Part shown: positions 47,032 to 56,284 of the stretch, piece by piece
Layout: each line of letters starts with the position of its first letter
Position numbering within the stretch: the stretch's first letter is position 1
Program-made: the position numbers and the translations under genes
Assembly (NCBI GenBank): GCA_013390605.1
Contig: JACAUB010000001.1
Span: 4,735,041-4,799,040 of the forward strand
Direction: 5' to 3'
DNA length: 64,000 nt
Source of the DNA: Bacteroidota bacterium
GTDB taxonomy: Bacteria; Bacteroidota; Bacteroidia; Bacteroidales; Cfx3-03
Notes under the pieces: generated by a model
What the model saw: only the letters and a program-made list of their open reading frames with translations
Databases searched by the model: none
Told to the model about the DNA's origin: nothing

Positions 47032-47772
47032 TTGACACTAAGATTTAGAATAAAACCTGCTAGGGCTTATTTCTCCGCTGATCGATTAATGATCAATGGA
47101 ATAAAAAATATTTTCGGGTATTATCCCGGAAATATTTTTTTATATAAACTAGCTTTTCAGCATCGATCTGCTGCTATTCAAGGCGGAAATGGTAATAAGC
47201 TTAGCAATGAACGTCTTGAATATCTGGGCGATGCCATATTAGGTGCTATCGTTGCCGACTATTTGTTTAAGCTTTTTCCATTTAAAGACGAAGGCTTTTT
47301 AACTGAAATGCGTTCCAAAATGGTTAGTCGTGTTCAGTTAAATAAACTCTCCCATAAATTGGGTATCGACAGTTATATACAAACTGCCACAGATAATAAT
47401 AACCATTTTCGATCTATTAAGGGTGATGCTTTTGAAGCGCTCATAGGTGCTATGTATCTGGATAAAGGATACGAATTCACCCGCAAAATTGTCATTGGAA
47501 AGATTATTAAATACTATTTTGATATAGACGATCTCGAAAATACCGATACTAATTTCAAAAGTAAACTCATAGAATGGTCGCAACGCGAAAAGCGTACGGT
47601 AGAATTTGTGGTAATCACAGAAAAGGGCACGGGATATAATAAACAATATGTCGTAGAGGCTCGTATAGATAAAGTTGCAATGGGCGAGGGATGCGATTTT
47701 TCGATCAAAGGCGCCGAACAGAGCGCCTCTGAGAAGGCCTGGACTGCCCTAAATTCTGAGGCCTTACTGTAA
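47032..47772 (+). CDS. rnc: Ribonuclease III
   Basis: This double-strand-specific endoribonuclease acts in rRNA and mRNA processing. The catalytic signature is NERLEYLGDAILGA (E63, D67), with a second acidic region GDAFEALIGAMYLDKGY. A double-stranded-RNA-binding domain covers about residues 170-244 (FKSKLIEWSQREKR, GAEQSASEKAWTAL). The TTG start is used because sequence before the second possible start (ATG at 47089) resembles the N-terminal extension of Bacteroidota RNase III. That choice is not certain. It starts 6 bp after fabF. Confidence 0.94.
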   Translation: MTLRFRIKPARAYFSADRLMINGIKNIFGYYPGNIFLYKLAFQHRSAAIQGGNGNKLSNERLEYLGDAILGAIVADYLFKLFPFKDEGFLTEMRSKMVSRVQLNKLSHKLGIDSYIQTATDNNNHFRSIKGDAFEALIGAMYLDKGYEFTRKIVIGKIIKYYFDIDDLENTDTNFKSKLIEWSQREKRTVEFVVITEKGTGYNKQYVVEARIDKVAMGEGCDFSIKGAEQSASEKAWTALNSEALL

Positions 47773-47819
47773 ATTTAAATATTTTAACATTTTTTTATAT
47801 TTTCATTTAGTTTGATTTG

Positions 47820-47827
47820 TAACTTTG
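47820..47827 (+). promoter_or_regulatory. Putative -7 element (TAACTTTG) before the IPExxxVDY gene
   Basis: TAACTTTG lies 23 bp before the ATG at 47851 and supports that start over a TTG at 47812, which precedes the element. Confidence 0.5.
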
Positions 47828-47850
47828 TTCTGAATTTAGCGGAAGAATCG

Positions 47851-48336
47851 ATGGTTACGAAACGCATGAGAATTGATATTGATTTTCAGTATGGATATCT
47901 CATTGTGGGCATAAGTAGCCTATTAAAAGATTATCGTTTAGCCCATCACTTAAACACTGTTTTAGGGATTGACCTGAAAAGACTTGAAGATCTTCCTGCT
48001 AATTTTGAAAAGGAAAAAAGGGTTGTTCCTTTTCCTTTATTCATCGATAACCTCAATGATAATTTTAAAGTTTGTATCCTGATTGGTTGTAATAACCAAG
48101 GGACGAAACTTTTTCCATTACTGAAACATTACGATTACATATTGTTGTATGAAATGCCTTCAGTTGATTGGATGCCAGAAAACGTAGTTACTTCCATTCG
48201 GAAGATTTCTAATGTTCAGTTGGTAAAAAATATATCATCTGAAGAACTGAAAGGTTTTCACCCGATTCTTATGGATCTGGAAATGCATCTACATCAACTT
48301 TCAATGAAAGATGTAAAAGTGAAGCGAAAAATCTAA
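47851..48336 (+). CDS. IPExxxVDY-family protein
   Basis: This 161-residue protein belongs to a small Bacteroidota family named for its IPExxxVDY motif. The copy here has MVTKRMRIDIDFQYGYLIVGIS, then LAHHLNTVLGIDLKRLEDL and LLKHYDYILLYEMPSVDWMPE, where the motif is degenerate. No function is known. The position between rnc and pyk is the usual one for the family and supports the call. The frame extends to a TTG at 47812, but a promoter-like element there makes the ATG more likely; a second ATG follows five codons on. Confidence 0.72.
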   Translation: MVTKRMRIDIDFQYGYLIVGISSLLKDYRLAHHLNTVLGIDLKRLEDLPANFEKEKRVVPFPLFIDNLNDNFKVCILIGCNNQGTKLFPLLKHYDYILLYEMPSVDWMPENVVTSIRKISNVQLVKNISSEELKGFHPILMDLEMHLHQLSMKDVKVKRKI

Positions 48337-48385
48337 CAGCTGGTTATACGATTGTATTAAAAGTAATCATCAAACAATATACTGC

Positions 48386-49810
48386 ATGAAGACAAAGATA
48401 GTGGCAACCATCGGCCCCGCCTCGCGTGAGAAGGAAGTTTTGAAACAAATGATTCAGGCTGGAGTTGACGTATGCCGGTTAAACATGTCGCACGACTCAC
48501 ACGAAGAACATCTTCGTACTATTAAAGTTGTTGAAGAAATCAACGCTGAATTAAACACTAATGTTGCTATACTTGCTGATTTGCAAGGTCCTAAAATTCG
48601 TATCGGCGAGATTGAGAATAATGGTATTTTATTAGAAAATGGGAATGAACTGGTTCTAACTACCAAAAAATGCATTGGCACCCGTAATCTTGTTTACATT
48701 ACCTACCCTTCGTTTGCAAAAGATGTTTCTGTAGATGAAGAAATTTTACTCGACGATGGTAAACTTTTATTACGTGTTATAGAAACAAATGGCATTGATA
48801 CTGTTCGCACTGTTGTTGAACATGGTGGCATTTTAAGCTCACGTAAAGGTGTTAACCTGCCAAGAACCAGAATCTCTTTACCAAGCTTGTGCGAAAAAGA
48901 TTTAAGAGACCTTGAGTTTATCCTCAGCAATAATATACATTGGGTTGGTCTCTCATTTGTTCGCTCGGCCAGTGATATTATTGATTTGAAACATCTGATG
49001 GCTTCTAAAGGGAAAAAGGATCCTCCCCGTATCATTGCTAAAATAGAAAAGCCAGAAGCACTTGCTGATATCGATGCTATTATTCGTGAAGCAGATGGAC
49101 TGATGGTTGCCCGTGGCGACCTGGGTGTTGAAGTTCCTTTAGAGCAGGTGCCTTTGATTCAGAAAATGTTGATCAAAAAATGTCTGGAAGCGTCGAAGCC
49201 AATTATTGTGGCTACTCAGATGATGGAAGGCATGATCACAAATATTCGTCCTACCCGTGCAGAGGTTAATGATGTTGCTAATTCGGTTCTCGATGGCGCA
49301 GATGCCTTAATGTTGAGTGGCGAAACCTCAGTAGGAGAACATCCTATTGATGTTGTTAAAACAATGAGAAGAATTATCCAATCAAGCGAAACCTACGAAG
49401 ATATCTACTTCAAGGCTCATGAGCCTGTAAATAGTCATGCTGATCGTTTCTTATCTGATTCTATTCTGTTCAATGCTTGTCAGATGGCCAAGAATACAAA
49501 AGCTAATGGAATTATTGTCTTAACCCATTCCGGTTATTCCGCTTTCCGTATTGCCAGTCATCGTCCCAAAGCTTGTATTTATATATTCACCAATAACAAA
49601 GTATTGTTGAATACACTCAATTTAGTATGGGGTGTTAGAGGGTTTTATTATGATAAGTTTATCAGTACAGATCATACGATTGAAGATATTAAATACCGTT
49701 TGCGTAAGGAAGGTTTACTTAAATCAGGAGATATGGTTGTAAATACAGCCAGTACCCCTTTAAGCGATTTTGGTATGACCAATATGATAAAGCTTAGCTA
49801 TATTGAATAA
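48386..49810 (+). CDS. pyk: Pyruvate kinase
   Basis: This enzyme catalyses the last step of glycolysis, phosphoenolpyruvate plus ADP to pyruvate plus ATP. The 474 residues start MKTKIVATIGPASREKEVL with RLNMSHDSHEEH. Further motifs are LADLQGPKIRIGEI, RIIAKIEKPEAL (catalytic Lys), ADGLMVARGDLGVEVPLEQVP, IVATQMMEGM and DGADALMLSGETSVGEHP. The C-terminal allosteric domain is present. A terminator hairpin follows. Confidence 0.98.
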   Translation: MKTKIVATIGPASREKEVLKQMIQAGVDVCRLNMSHDSHEEHLRTIKVVEEINAELNTNVAILADLQGPKIRIGEIENNGILLENGNELVLTTKKCIGTRNLVYITYPSFAKDVSVDEEILLDDGKLLLRVIETNGIDTVRTVVEHGGILSSRKGVNLPRTRISLPSLCEKDLRDLEFILSNNIHWVGLSFVRSASDIIDLKHLMASKGKKDPPRIIAKIEKPEALADIDAIIREADGLMVARGDLGVEVPLEQVPLIQKMLIKKCLEASKPIIVATQMMEGMITNIRPTRAEVNDVANSVLDGADALMLSGETSVGEHPIDVVKTMRRIIQSSETYEDIYFKAHEPVNSHADRFLSDSILFNACQMAKNTKANGIIVLTHSGYSAFRIASHRPKACIYIFTNNKVLLNTLNLVWGVRGFYYDKFISTDHTIEDIKYRLRKEGLLKSGDMVVNTASTPLSDFGMTNMIKLSYIE

Positions 49811-49828
49811 TATCAATTGAACAAACAA

Positions 49829-49865
49829 AATAAGGGCTGTCGGATATTAACTGGCAGCCCTTATT
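49829..49865 (+). terminator. Terminator of pyk
   Basis: AATAAGGGCTG / CAGCCCTTATT, an 11-bp perfect stem with a partly paired 15-nt loop, 18 bp after the pyk stop. Confidence 0.75.
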
Positions 49866-49892
49866 TGTATATTACCTTTTTATATAATTTTG
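49864..49892 (+). promoter_or_regulatory. Promoter of the DUF486 gene, possibly giving a leaderless transcript
   Basis: TTTG (49864-49867) and TAATTTTG (49885-49892) are 17 bp apart, a little short of the usual 19-21. The ATG at 49898 begins only 5 bp after the -7 element, so the start site and the start codon may coincide. Confidence 0.5.
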
Positions 49893-49897
49893 TACAA

Positions 49898-50266
49898 ATG
49901 AGAACTGTTTCAACCATTCTACTGCTATTGCTTTCAAACACATTCATGACCATTGCATGGTATGGGCATCTGCGATTTAGTCAGATGAAATGGGCGCAGA
50001 GTTTGGGTTTGTTTGCTATCATCCTTATCAGTTGGGGTATCGCATTTTTTGAATATTGTGCCATGATTCCTGCTAATCGAATTGGTTTCAAAGGAAATGG
50101 TGGTCCATTTTCGTTATGGGAGTTAAAAGTCATTCAGGAAGTAATCACACTCACTATCTTTACCGTCTTTACATTGCTTGTTTTTAAAAATGAAACCTTA
50201 CGATGGAACCATGTAGTAGGCTTCATATTTTTGGTATTAGCAGTCTTTTTTATCTTTAAAAAGTAA
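49898..50266 (+). CDS. DMT/DUF486-family small membrane protein
   Basis: This 122-residue integral membrane protein has four hydrophobic segments (VSTILLLLLSNTFMTIAWYG, LGLFAIILISWGIAFFEYC, VITLTIFTVFTLLVF, VVGFIFLVLAVFFIF). It carries the family segment ANRIGFKGNGGPFSLWELKVIQE. DUF486 proteins belong to the drug/metabolite transporter superfamily; no substrate is known. The frame is open upstream to 49817, but that extension crosses the pyk terminator, so the ATG at 49898 is used. Confidence 0.85.
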   Translation: MRTVSTILLLLLSNTFMTIAWYGHLRFSQMKWAQSLGLFAIILISWGIAFFEYCAMIPANRIGFKGNGGPFSLWELKVIQEVITLTIFTVFTLLVFKNETLRWNHVVGFIFLVLAVFFIFKK

Positions 50267-50273
50267 ATTGACG

Positions 50274-50726
50274 ATGCAAAAACAAATGGAATCAAAAACA
50301 AAATCGAATATACTGGTCGGACTTCAGATGACCTGTATCATACTTCTGCTTGTGATGATCCCCATGTGGGAGGTTGGCTATATCGCCTTAATTGTGGCTA
50401 CGGGGGGCTTCTTTTTGGGTTGTTGGGCCGTTGTGTCCATGAAGTTGGATAACCTCAGTGTACGGCCTGATGTAAGGCAAAATGCCCGTCTTGTAAAAAG
50501 CGGACCCTACCGTGTCATTCGTCACCCCATGTATACTGCCGTTTTACTTACACTAACCCCTCTGATTGTTGATCATCCTTCAACTTATGGTATCATTGTC
50601 TGGATTGTACTATTATTAACCCTGTTGTATAAATTAAATTATGAGGAACGCCTACTAAAGAATCACTTTGAAGGATATGCATCCTATATGCTTAAATCCT
50701 GGCGAATAATACCTTATATCTATTAA
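50274..50726 (+). CDS. Isoprenylcysteine-carboxyl-methyltransferase-like membrane protein
   Basis: This 150-residue protein has about four membrane spans and a C-terminal motif set of the ICMT/PEMT-like methyltransferases: NARLVKSGPYRVIRHPMYTA (cofactor-binding region), then LNYEERLLKNHFEGYASYM. Such proteins methylate lipids, isoprenoids or small hydrophobic molecules using S-adenosylmethionine. The bacterial substrate is not known. A TTG at 50268 is an alternative start. It follows the DUF486 gene by 7 bp and is probably cotranscribed. Confidence 0.8.
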   Translation: MQKQMESKTKSNILVGLQMTCIILLLVMIPMWEVGYIALIVATGGFFLGCWAVVSMKLDNLSVRPDVRQNARLVKSGPYRVIRHPMYTAVLLTLTPLIVDHPSTYGIIVWIVLLLTLLYKLNYEERLLKNHFEGYASYMLKSWRIIPYIY

Positions 50727-50765
50727 ACAAAAGAGCCTCCCTGTTAGAGAAGCTCTGGTTTTGTT
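50726..50765. terminator. Weak terminator between the methyltransferase gene and pheS
   Basis: AACAAAAGAGC pairs with GCTC and TTTTGTT, with a small bulge. The stem overlaps the stop codon of the methyltransferase-like gene; pheS is convergent 104 bp away. Confidence 0.4.
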
Positions 50766-50869
50766 ATATCGACTACAGAAAGAAATCTTCCAGAAGTAAT
50801 GTTACTTCAAATAGCTGATTTCTTCCTATGGTCGAAAAGCCGGTTAGTGGCCAAAATATTAGATTCTAC

Positions 50870-51892
50870 TTATAATGCAGATTTAAATTGAGAAAGAAAT
50901 CGTTGATCATTCTCAGAGAACATTCTTAGATCTTTTACCTGAAAACGTAAGTTCGTAATACGTTCAATCCCCATCCCGAAAGCAAATCCGGAATAAACCG
51001 TTGGGTCAATACCACAATTTTCCAATACGGCCGGATCGACCATGCCACAACCCAATATTTCTACCCATCCGCTGTGTTTACAGAATGAACATCCTTTGCC
51101 TCCACAGAGGTTACACGAGATATCCATTTCAGCTGATGGCTCTGTAAATGGGAAATATGAAGGTCGTAAGCGAATCTGAGTGTCAGCGCTGAACATCTCT
51201 TTTGCAAAGTAAAGCAGTGTCTGCTTAAGGTCTGCAAACGAAACATTTTTATCAATATACAATCCTTCTACCTGATGGAAGAAACAATGTGCACGCGATG
51301 AAATAGCCTCATTACGATATACACGTCCCGGAAAGATAGAGCGGATAGGTGGTTTATTGTTTTCCATCATCCGTACCTGAACTGACGAAGTATGTGTACG
51401 CAATGCAATATCAGGGTTCTTCTCAATAAAGAAGGTATCCTGCATATCACGGGCAGGGTGTTCAAGTGGAAAATTTAAGGCCGTAAAGTTATGCCAGTCA
51501 TCTTCAATCTCAGGTCCTTCGGCAACTGTAAAACCTAAGCGCGAAAAAATATCAATGATTTCGTTGCGTACAATAGCAATTGGATGGCGTGAACCAACCT
51601 GGCCCAAATCAACAGGCAAAGTAATATCACCAATAGCTTGTGTTGCCGAATTATTGGTTTCGAAAGCCTCTTTATGGTTATTTATTGCCTCTTGTGCCTT
51701 GTTCTTTAAGTCGTTGAGCAGTACTCCAACATCTTTTCGCAACTCACCCGGAACATTTTTAAATTCGTTAAACAGGTCGCCCATAACGCCTTTTTTGCCC
51801 AGAAACTTAATTCTGAACTGTTCCAATTCTTCCTTGTTCTGAGCTTTGAAAGCATTGATTTCTGAAAGTAACTGTTGAATACGATCCTTCAT
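50870..51892 (-). CDS. pheS: Phenylalanine--tRNA ligase subunit alpha
   Basis: This is the catalytic alpha subunit of the alpha2-beta2 synthetase. At 340 residues it has the N-terminal coiled coil (LLSEINAFKAQNKEELEQFR, KKGVMGDLFNEF), class II motif 2 around RVYRNEAISSRAHCFFHQVEGLY, and motif 3 in FGMGIERITNLRFQVKDLRMFSENDQRFL. A Cys-rich CNLCGGKGCSFCKHSG loop is present before motif 3. pheT is not nearby. It is the last gene of a minus-strand run that begins with a cyclophilin gene. Confidence 0.97.
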   Translation of the reverse strand: MKDRIQQLLSEINAFKAQNKEELEQFRIKFLGKKGVMGDLFNEFKNVPGELRKDVGVLLNDLKNKAQEAINNHKEAFETNNSATQAIGDITLPVDLGQVGSRHPIAIVRNEIIDIFSRLGFTVAEGPEIEDDWHNFTALNFPLEHPARDMQDTFFIEKNPDIALRTHTSSVQVRMMENNKPPIRSIFPGRVYRNEAISSRAHCFFHQVEGLYIDKNVSFADLKQTLLYFAKEMFSADTQIRLRPSYFPFTEPSAEMDISCNLCGGKGCSFCKHSGWVEILGCGMVDPAVLENCGIDPTVYSGFAFGMGIERITNLRFQVKDLRMFSENDQRFLSQFKSAL

Positions 51893-51915
51893 CTGATAAT
51901 AGATTATTAAAAAGC

Positions 51916-52488
51916 TTAAATAGTAACTGCTTTAATCGTCATGGTTAATTCGGTAACCGGACGGTCACCATAACCAGTTTTAACGGCTGCGATTTTATCA
52001 ATCACATCCAGTCCTTCAATAACTTCGCCAAAAACAGTGTATTCGCCATCAAGATGTGGTGTACCACCCAATGTTGAATAGCTCTCAACTTGTTCAGGTG
52101 TGAATTCTTTTCTCATCTGACGAGCTAAATAGGTTAACTCTTCTTCTTTAAAGGCACGACCCTTAACAATGTAAAATTGTGATCCTGAAGAAGCCTTCTT
52201 AGGATTAACCTGATCACCCATACGAGCTGCAGCAAGCGCACCTTTTTTGTGAAAGAATTCGGGCTTAATTTCAGCAGGAACAGTATATCCGGTGTCTTGT
52301 TTTGCGCCCTGGCCACCGCCACCCTGGATCATGAAATCCTGAATAATTCTGTGAAAAGGCGATCCATTATACCAACCCTCTTCTACCAGCTTAATAAAAT
52401 TATCGCGGTGAAGTGGTGTTTCATCATAAAGTTTGACCTGGATATTTCCAAGTCCTGTTTCGATAACGAAGATGTTATTATTTTGCAT
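51916..52488 (-). CDS. Cytosolic cyclophilin-type peptidylprolyl isomerase
   Basis: This 190-residue cyclophilin has no signal peptide. It shows DETPLHRDNFIKLVEEGWYNGSPFHRII (cyclophilin core with catalytic Arg), QDFMIQGGGGQ, SGSQFYIVKG and HLDGEYTVFGEVIEGLDVIDKI. It catalyses prolyl cis-trans isomerisation. It lies 36 bp downstream of a second, exported cyclophilin, and the two are recognisably related. Confidence 0.93.
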   Translation of the reverse strand: MQNNNIFVIETGLGNIQVKLYDETPLHRDNFIKLVEEGWYNGSPFHRIIQDFMIQGGGGQGAKQDTGYTVPAEIKPEFFHKKGALAAARMGDQVNPKKASSGSQFYIVKGRAFKEEELTYLARQMRKEFTPEQVESYSTLGGTPHLDGEYTVFGEVIEGLDVIDKIAAVKTGYGDRPVTELTMTIKAVTI

Positions 52489-52524
52489 AATTCAGATTTT
52501 CAATAGCGTGAATAGTATTTATGT

Positions 52525-53358
52525 TTATTTCTTGTGTTCCTTTTTGGTTAGAACAGAAACCTTCATGATAATGTTTTCGAGTGGACGATCATTCTTATCG
52601 GTTGCTTCAACCGATATTTTTTCGGCGACCTCAATTCCTTCAATAACCTCACCAAAAATTGTGTACGATCCATCAAGATGAGGCGTGCCGCCAATGGTTT
52701 TATAGATTGCACGTTCGTTTTCAGGTATTTTATAAGGTGTTTTAAGCTTATAAAGGCTATCGGCAACCTTTGTCATTTTCTTCATTTCCAGCGCATAGGC
52801 CATAGTGTCATTTGTTTTTAAAGCTGCCAATCGTTCTTTAAGCTCTTTATTCTGTGCAATATAATTGTACATCAGGTTTTTCTGAAAGGTGGTATTGATC
52901 CGCTTTTCCGTTTTGACAAGCGTTGAGTCGACAAATACTTTCCCTACGACAATATAGAATTGCGAACCCGAAGAGGCTCTTTCAGGATTCACATCATCAC
53001 CCTCTCTGGCCGCACCAAGCACTCCCTTTTTATGAAAATATTTAGGAACATACTCAAAAGGAATAGTGTAGGTTGGGCCACCATCGCCGAGTAGCTGCCC
53101 GGGTTTGGCATTCTTAGAATCAGGATCTCCACCCTGAATCATGAAGTTCTTGATGACACGATGGAAAAGACATCCATCAAAATATCCCTCTTTTACTAGT
53201 TTTATGAAATTATCTCTGTGTTTAGGTGTCTCTTTATATAGCCTAATCTTAATGTCGCCATATTTTGTATTAATCAGCACAACGGGTTCTTTCTTCGATT
53301 GCGCGGAGAGGCTACATGCGAATAATAATCCGAGAACTAACAGAACTACATTTTTCAT
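52525..53358 (-). CDS. Exported cyclophilin-type peptidylprolyl isomerase
   Basis: This 277-residue protein has a signal peptide ending at about residue 20 (LFACSLSAQS; the Cys could make it a lipoprotein). The cyclophilin fold follows: KYGDIKIRLYKETPKHRDNF, GCLFHRVIKNFMIQGGDPDS, SGSQFYIVVG and HLDGSYTIFGEVIEG. An insertion of about 75 charged residues (roughly 150-220) separates the strands. It is probably a periplasmic folding factor, and its tandem arrangement with the cytosolic form suggests an old duplication. Confidence 0.92.
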   Translation of the reverse strand: MKNVVLLVLGLLFACSLSAQSKKEPVVLINTKYGDIKIRLYKETPKHRDNFIKLVKEGYFDGCLFHRVIKNFMIQGGDPDSKNAKPGQLLGDGGPTYTIPFEYVPKYFHKKGVLGAAREGDDVNPERASSGSQFYIVVGKVFVDSTLVKTEKRINTTFQKNLMYNYIAQNKELKERLAALKTNDTMAYALEMKKMTKVADSLYKLKTPYKIPENERAIYKTIGGTPHLDGSYTIFGEVIEGIEVAEKISVEATDKNDRPLENIIMKVSVLTKKEHKK

Positions 53359-53414
53359 AACTGCCTCTTTTTAATATCAATCTGCAAATTTACAAAAAAT
53401 GTATTACCCATTGT

Positions 53415-53996
53415 CTAACTATGCGACATCTTTTCATTGAAACATGATCTGCAAAGCGGCTCATAACTTTCCGTTTCGCCCAGCATTACTTGTTGATTAT
53501 TGACTACCAGTCGGTGCGAAAACTGAGCCAGTTCACCACAATTCATACAAATGGCATGAACTTTGGTTACAAATTCAGCAGTAGCCATTAATGCAGGCAT
53601 AGGGCCGAAGGGTCGGCCGAGGTAATCCATATCAAGACCGGCAACAATTACCCTGATGCCACTATTGGCTAGTTTATTACAAACTTCAAGTAGTTGTTCA
53701 TCAAAGAATTGAGCTTCATCAATACCCACAACTTCTGCATCGTTCAGATACAACAATATCTGTGATGCATTTTGAACCGGAGTCGACTGAATAGCCTTTT
53801 CATCATGCGAAACTACCTGAATTTCATCATACCTAACATCAATAGCCGGTTTAAATATTTCTACCTTCTGCCTGGCGATACGGGCACGGTTCAGTCTCCG
53901 GATGAGTTCTTCGGTTTTTCCCGAAAACATCGATCCACAGACCACTTCTATCCAGCCACGTTGGTTACTTTTACTTACCTTTTTTTCGAGAAACAT
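53415..53996 (-). CDS. tdk: Thymidine kinase
   Basis: This type II thymidine kinase salvages thymidine to dTMP. The 193-residue protein has the P-loop GSMFSGKT (21-28), the DEAQFFDEQLLEV region (catalytic), and a zinc ribbon with CMNCGELAQFSHR and LCRSCF. The N-terminal 13 residues (FLEKKVSKSNQRG) extend a little beyond the usual start. It is divergent from the hypothetical gene at 54082. Confidence 0.96.
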   Translation of the reverse strand: MFLEKKVSKSNQRGWIEVVCGSMFSGKTEELIRRLNRARIARQKVEIFKPAIDVRYDEIQVVSHDEKAIQSTPVQNASQILLYLNDAEVVGIDEAQFFDEQLLEVCNKLANSGIRVIVAGLDMDYLGRPFGPMPALMATAEFVTKVHAICMNCGELAQFSHRLVVNNQQVMLGETESYEPLCRSCFNEKMSHS

Positions 53997-54081
53997 TGAG
54001 TATGATGCAATTTAATCAATATCTTTAGTCCAGATTATAATTAACAAAAATATTGAAATTCTTTAACACCCTTACATTAAA

Positions 54082-54867
54082 ATGGAAAAGAAGGCATTAA
54101 TGAATGAAATATTGGCTTTGCTCGATAAAGTTGATCGACAAGCAAAGATATTAACCATCTTGCCGAATATGGCACGAATTGATGTTGATTTATTATTGGC
54201 TCAATTACGCCAAGTGTATGATAAAGCCATTGATCTTCAGTCATGTGTTGAAGAAGGAAGGCATGAGCAAAAAACTGTTTCCAGACCAGCTTCTACAGTC
54301 CAAACACATTTACCTTCACCTACACCGCCAGTCGCTAAACCACATGATCCATCATTATTTCAGTCGGTTGAAACTCCAGGTCGCAAACCGGATGTCATTA
54401 TAGAGATCGTACAAGAGCGTCCAGAAATTTCGGATGTTGAAGAGGAATCACCATTCGTAAAACCCGAGGTCATTATTCATCCACCTTCCGTATTGCGAAC
54501 AGAACCGAAACCAACACATCACGCCTTTTCTGATCCTTCACCCATTCCAGAACCTGCAAAATCATTGCACCAGGCTTTCGAAGAGAAAACGGTAGATCAT
54601 AGTCTGGCATCAAAATTACAATACAATCCAATAAATGATTTACGTTCGGCTATCGGTATCAATGATAAATTTCTGATGATGAATCAACTCTTCACCGGAT
54701 CTCTCGAACAGTATAACTCAAATATTGAGCGCTTGAATAACTTTCATAATTTCGATGATGCGGATGCTTTTCTCTTTCAACTGAAGGAATTACATGGATG
54801 GGCTGATGATCTGACAGCCCTCGAAAAGTTAAAGCATTATGTAAAACGACGTTATCAAAAAGAGTAG
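54082..54867 (+). CDS. Conserved hypothetical protein with Pro-rich linker
   Basis: This 261-residue cytoplasmic protein has three regions. They are an N-terminal helical part (ALMNEILALLDKVDRQAKIL, DVDLLLAQLRQVYDKAIDL), a Pro/Glu-rich low-complexity linker (about residues 65-180, with VKPEVIIHPPSVLRTEPKP) and a C-terminal conserved helix bundle (NPINDLRSAIGINDKFLMMN, FDDADAFLFQLKELHGWADD). I know similar proteins in Bacteroidales near tdk or rsmI but no function. A linker of this sort suggests protein-protein contact. Confidence 0.7.
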   Translation: MEKKALMNEILALLDKVDRQAKILTILPNMARIDVDLLLAQLRQVYDKAIDLQSCVEEGRHEQKTVSRPASTVQTHLPSPTPPVAKPHDPSLFQSVETPGRKPDVIIEIVQERPEISDVEEESPFVKPEVIIHPPSVLRTEPKPTHHAFSDPSPIPEPAKSLHQAFEEKTVDHSLASKLQYNPINDLRSAIGINDKFLMMNQLFTGSLEQYNSNIERLNNFHNFDDADAFLFQLKELHGWADDLTALEKLKHYVKRRYQKE

Positions 54868-54909
54868 CATATTTTCTCTACTTTTATGGGCTACTAAAAA
54901 TCTATTGTA

Positions 54910-56193
54910 ATGACTCATAAAATATTGATTATTACCGCATCTCTATTTTTTGCGGCCAGTAATTTATTGGCACAGCAGCATCAATATGCCCATAATGTAA
55001 TTGATACATTGACTTCCGAAAGCTATCAGGGTCGTGGATTTGTAAATGGTGGCGCCGAGAAAGCAGCCCGTTTTATCGCCAATGAATTTGTGAAGCTTAA
55101 ACTTCAAAATTTAACACCCGATTATACACAATCTTTCACTGTTTCAGGAAATACATTGCCTGGTGATCTTTCGCTTAGACTGAATAAGCAGTTATTAAAA
55201 CCGGGTTATGATTATTTAGTGTCTGCATCAAGCCCATCTATCAAGGGAAAGTTTAAAGTAATCATGCTCGATTCGGTTTTGCTTAATAATAAAGCAGCAA
55301 TCGCCAATCTTAGAAAGAAAACACTAAAACGTTATTTTGTCTTTTACGACCGGAAGGGCGTAAACAGTAAAGAGGGTAAGGCGTTACTCGATTCATTGCG
55401 ACAATTTAATGTCTTAAGTGCTGCCGGATATGGTTCGGTTGTTGAAAAGCTTACATGGGGAGCAGGGTTATCTACCCGATTTGGTACTTTCCCAACGCTT
55501 TCTATCTTAAAACAATCGTTGAAAGCGCAGGTTAAAAATCTTACCATTGAAATTAATGCTCAAGTCAACAAGGATATTCCTGCCCGCAATGTAATAGGAT
55601 TTGTTCCCGGAAAAGAACGTCCGGATAGCTTTTTGGTAGTTACAGCGCATTACGATCATCTTGGATTAATGGGGAAAGGCACTTATTTTCCGGGGGCCAA
55701 TGATAATGCAAGCGGAGTGGCCTCACTGCTCGATTTAGCTTCATGGTATGGCAAGCCCGAAAATAAACCGCGTTATTCAATGGTTTTCATCGCTTTTACC
55801 GGTGAAGAAGCTGGTTTATTAGGCTCTTATTATTATGTAGCTCATCCACTTTTCCCATTGAAAAAGATCAAATTTCTGATTAACCTTGATATGATGGGTA
55901 CCGGTAGCGATGGACTTTCTGTAGTTAATGGCACTGTCTTTAAGAAAGAAGCCGCTGTTCTCACGACCATCAATGATCAGAAAAAATATCTGAAACAGGT
56001 ATTTCATGGAGGTCCTGGTTGCGCCAGCGATCACTGTCCATTTTACGAAAAGGAAGTTCCTTGTTTCTTCTTCTTTACGCGAGGTGAAGAATATGGTGGA
56101 TATCACAGTGTGAATGATCGCGCGGATAAATTGGCCTTTACGTATTGGGATAATGTAACCAGCACCATCAAAGACTTTCTCGATTCCTTTTAA
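54910..56193 (+). CDS. M28-family metallopeptidase
   Basis: This 427-residue exported zinc aminopeptidase-like protein has a signal peptide to about residue 21 (ASNLLAQ). A PA-like insertion lies in the middle of the N-terminal part, then the peptidase domain. Metal ligands are H247 and D265 (TAHYDHLGL, GANDNASG), E299/E300 (TGEEAGLLGS), D327 (LDMMG) and H399 (YGGYHSVND). It probably releases N-terminal residues in the periplasm. rsmI begins 91 bp downstream. Confidence 0.92.
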   Translation: MTHKILIITASLFFAASNLLAQQHQYAHNVIDTLTSESYQGRGFVNGGAEKAARFIANEFVKLKLQNLTPDYTQSFTVSGNTLPGDLSLRLNKQLLKPGYDYLVSASSPSIKGKFKVIMLDSVLLNNKAAIANLRKKTLKRYFVFYDRKGVNSKEGKALLDSLRQFNVLSAAGYGSVVEKLTWGAGLSTRFGTFPTLSILKQSLKAQVKNLTIEINAQVNKDIPARNVIGFVPGKERPDSFLVVTAHYDHLGLMGKGTYFPGANDNASGVASLLDLASWYGKPENKPRYSMVFIAFTGEEAGLLGSYYYVAHPLFPLKKIKFLINLDMMGTGSDGLSVVNGTVFKKEAAVLTTINDQKKYLKQVFHGGPGCASDHCPFYEKEVPCFFFFTRGEEYGGYHSVNDRADKLAFTYWDNVTSTIKDFLDSF

Positions 56194-56284
56194 CTTTACT
56201 GAACGATGCCAGCTCACAACTGGCCTAGTGCAGCAATGAAAAATCAATTATAGCATCAAATCTTTCAAATAATAATCTGGACCA

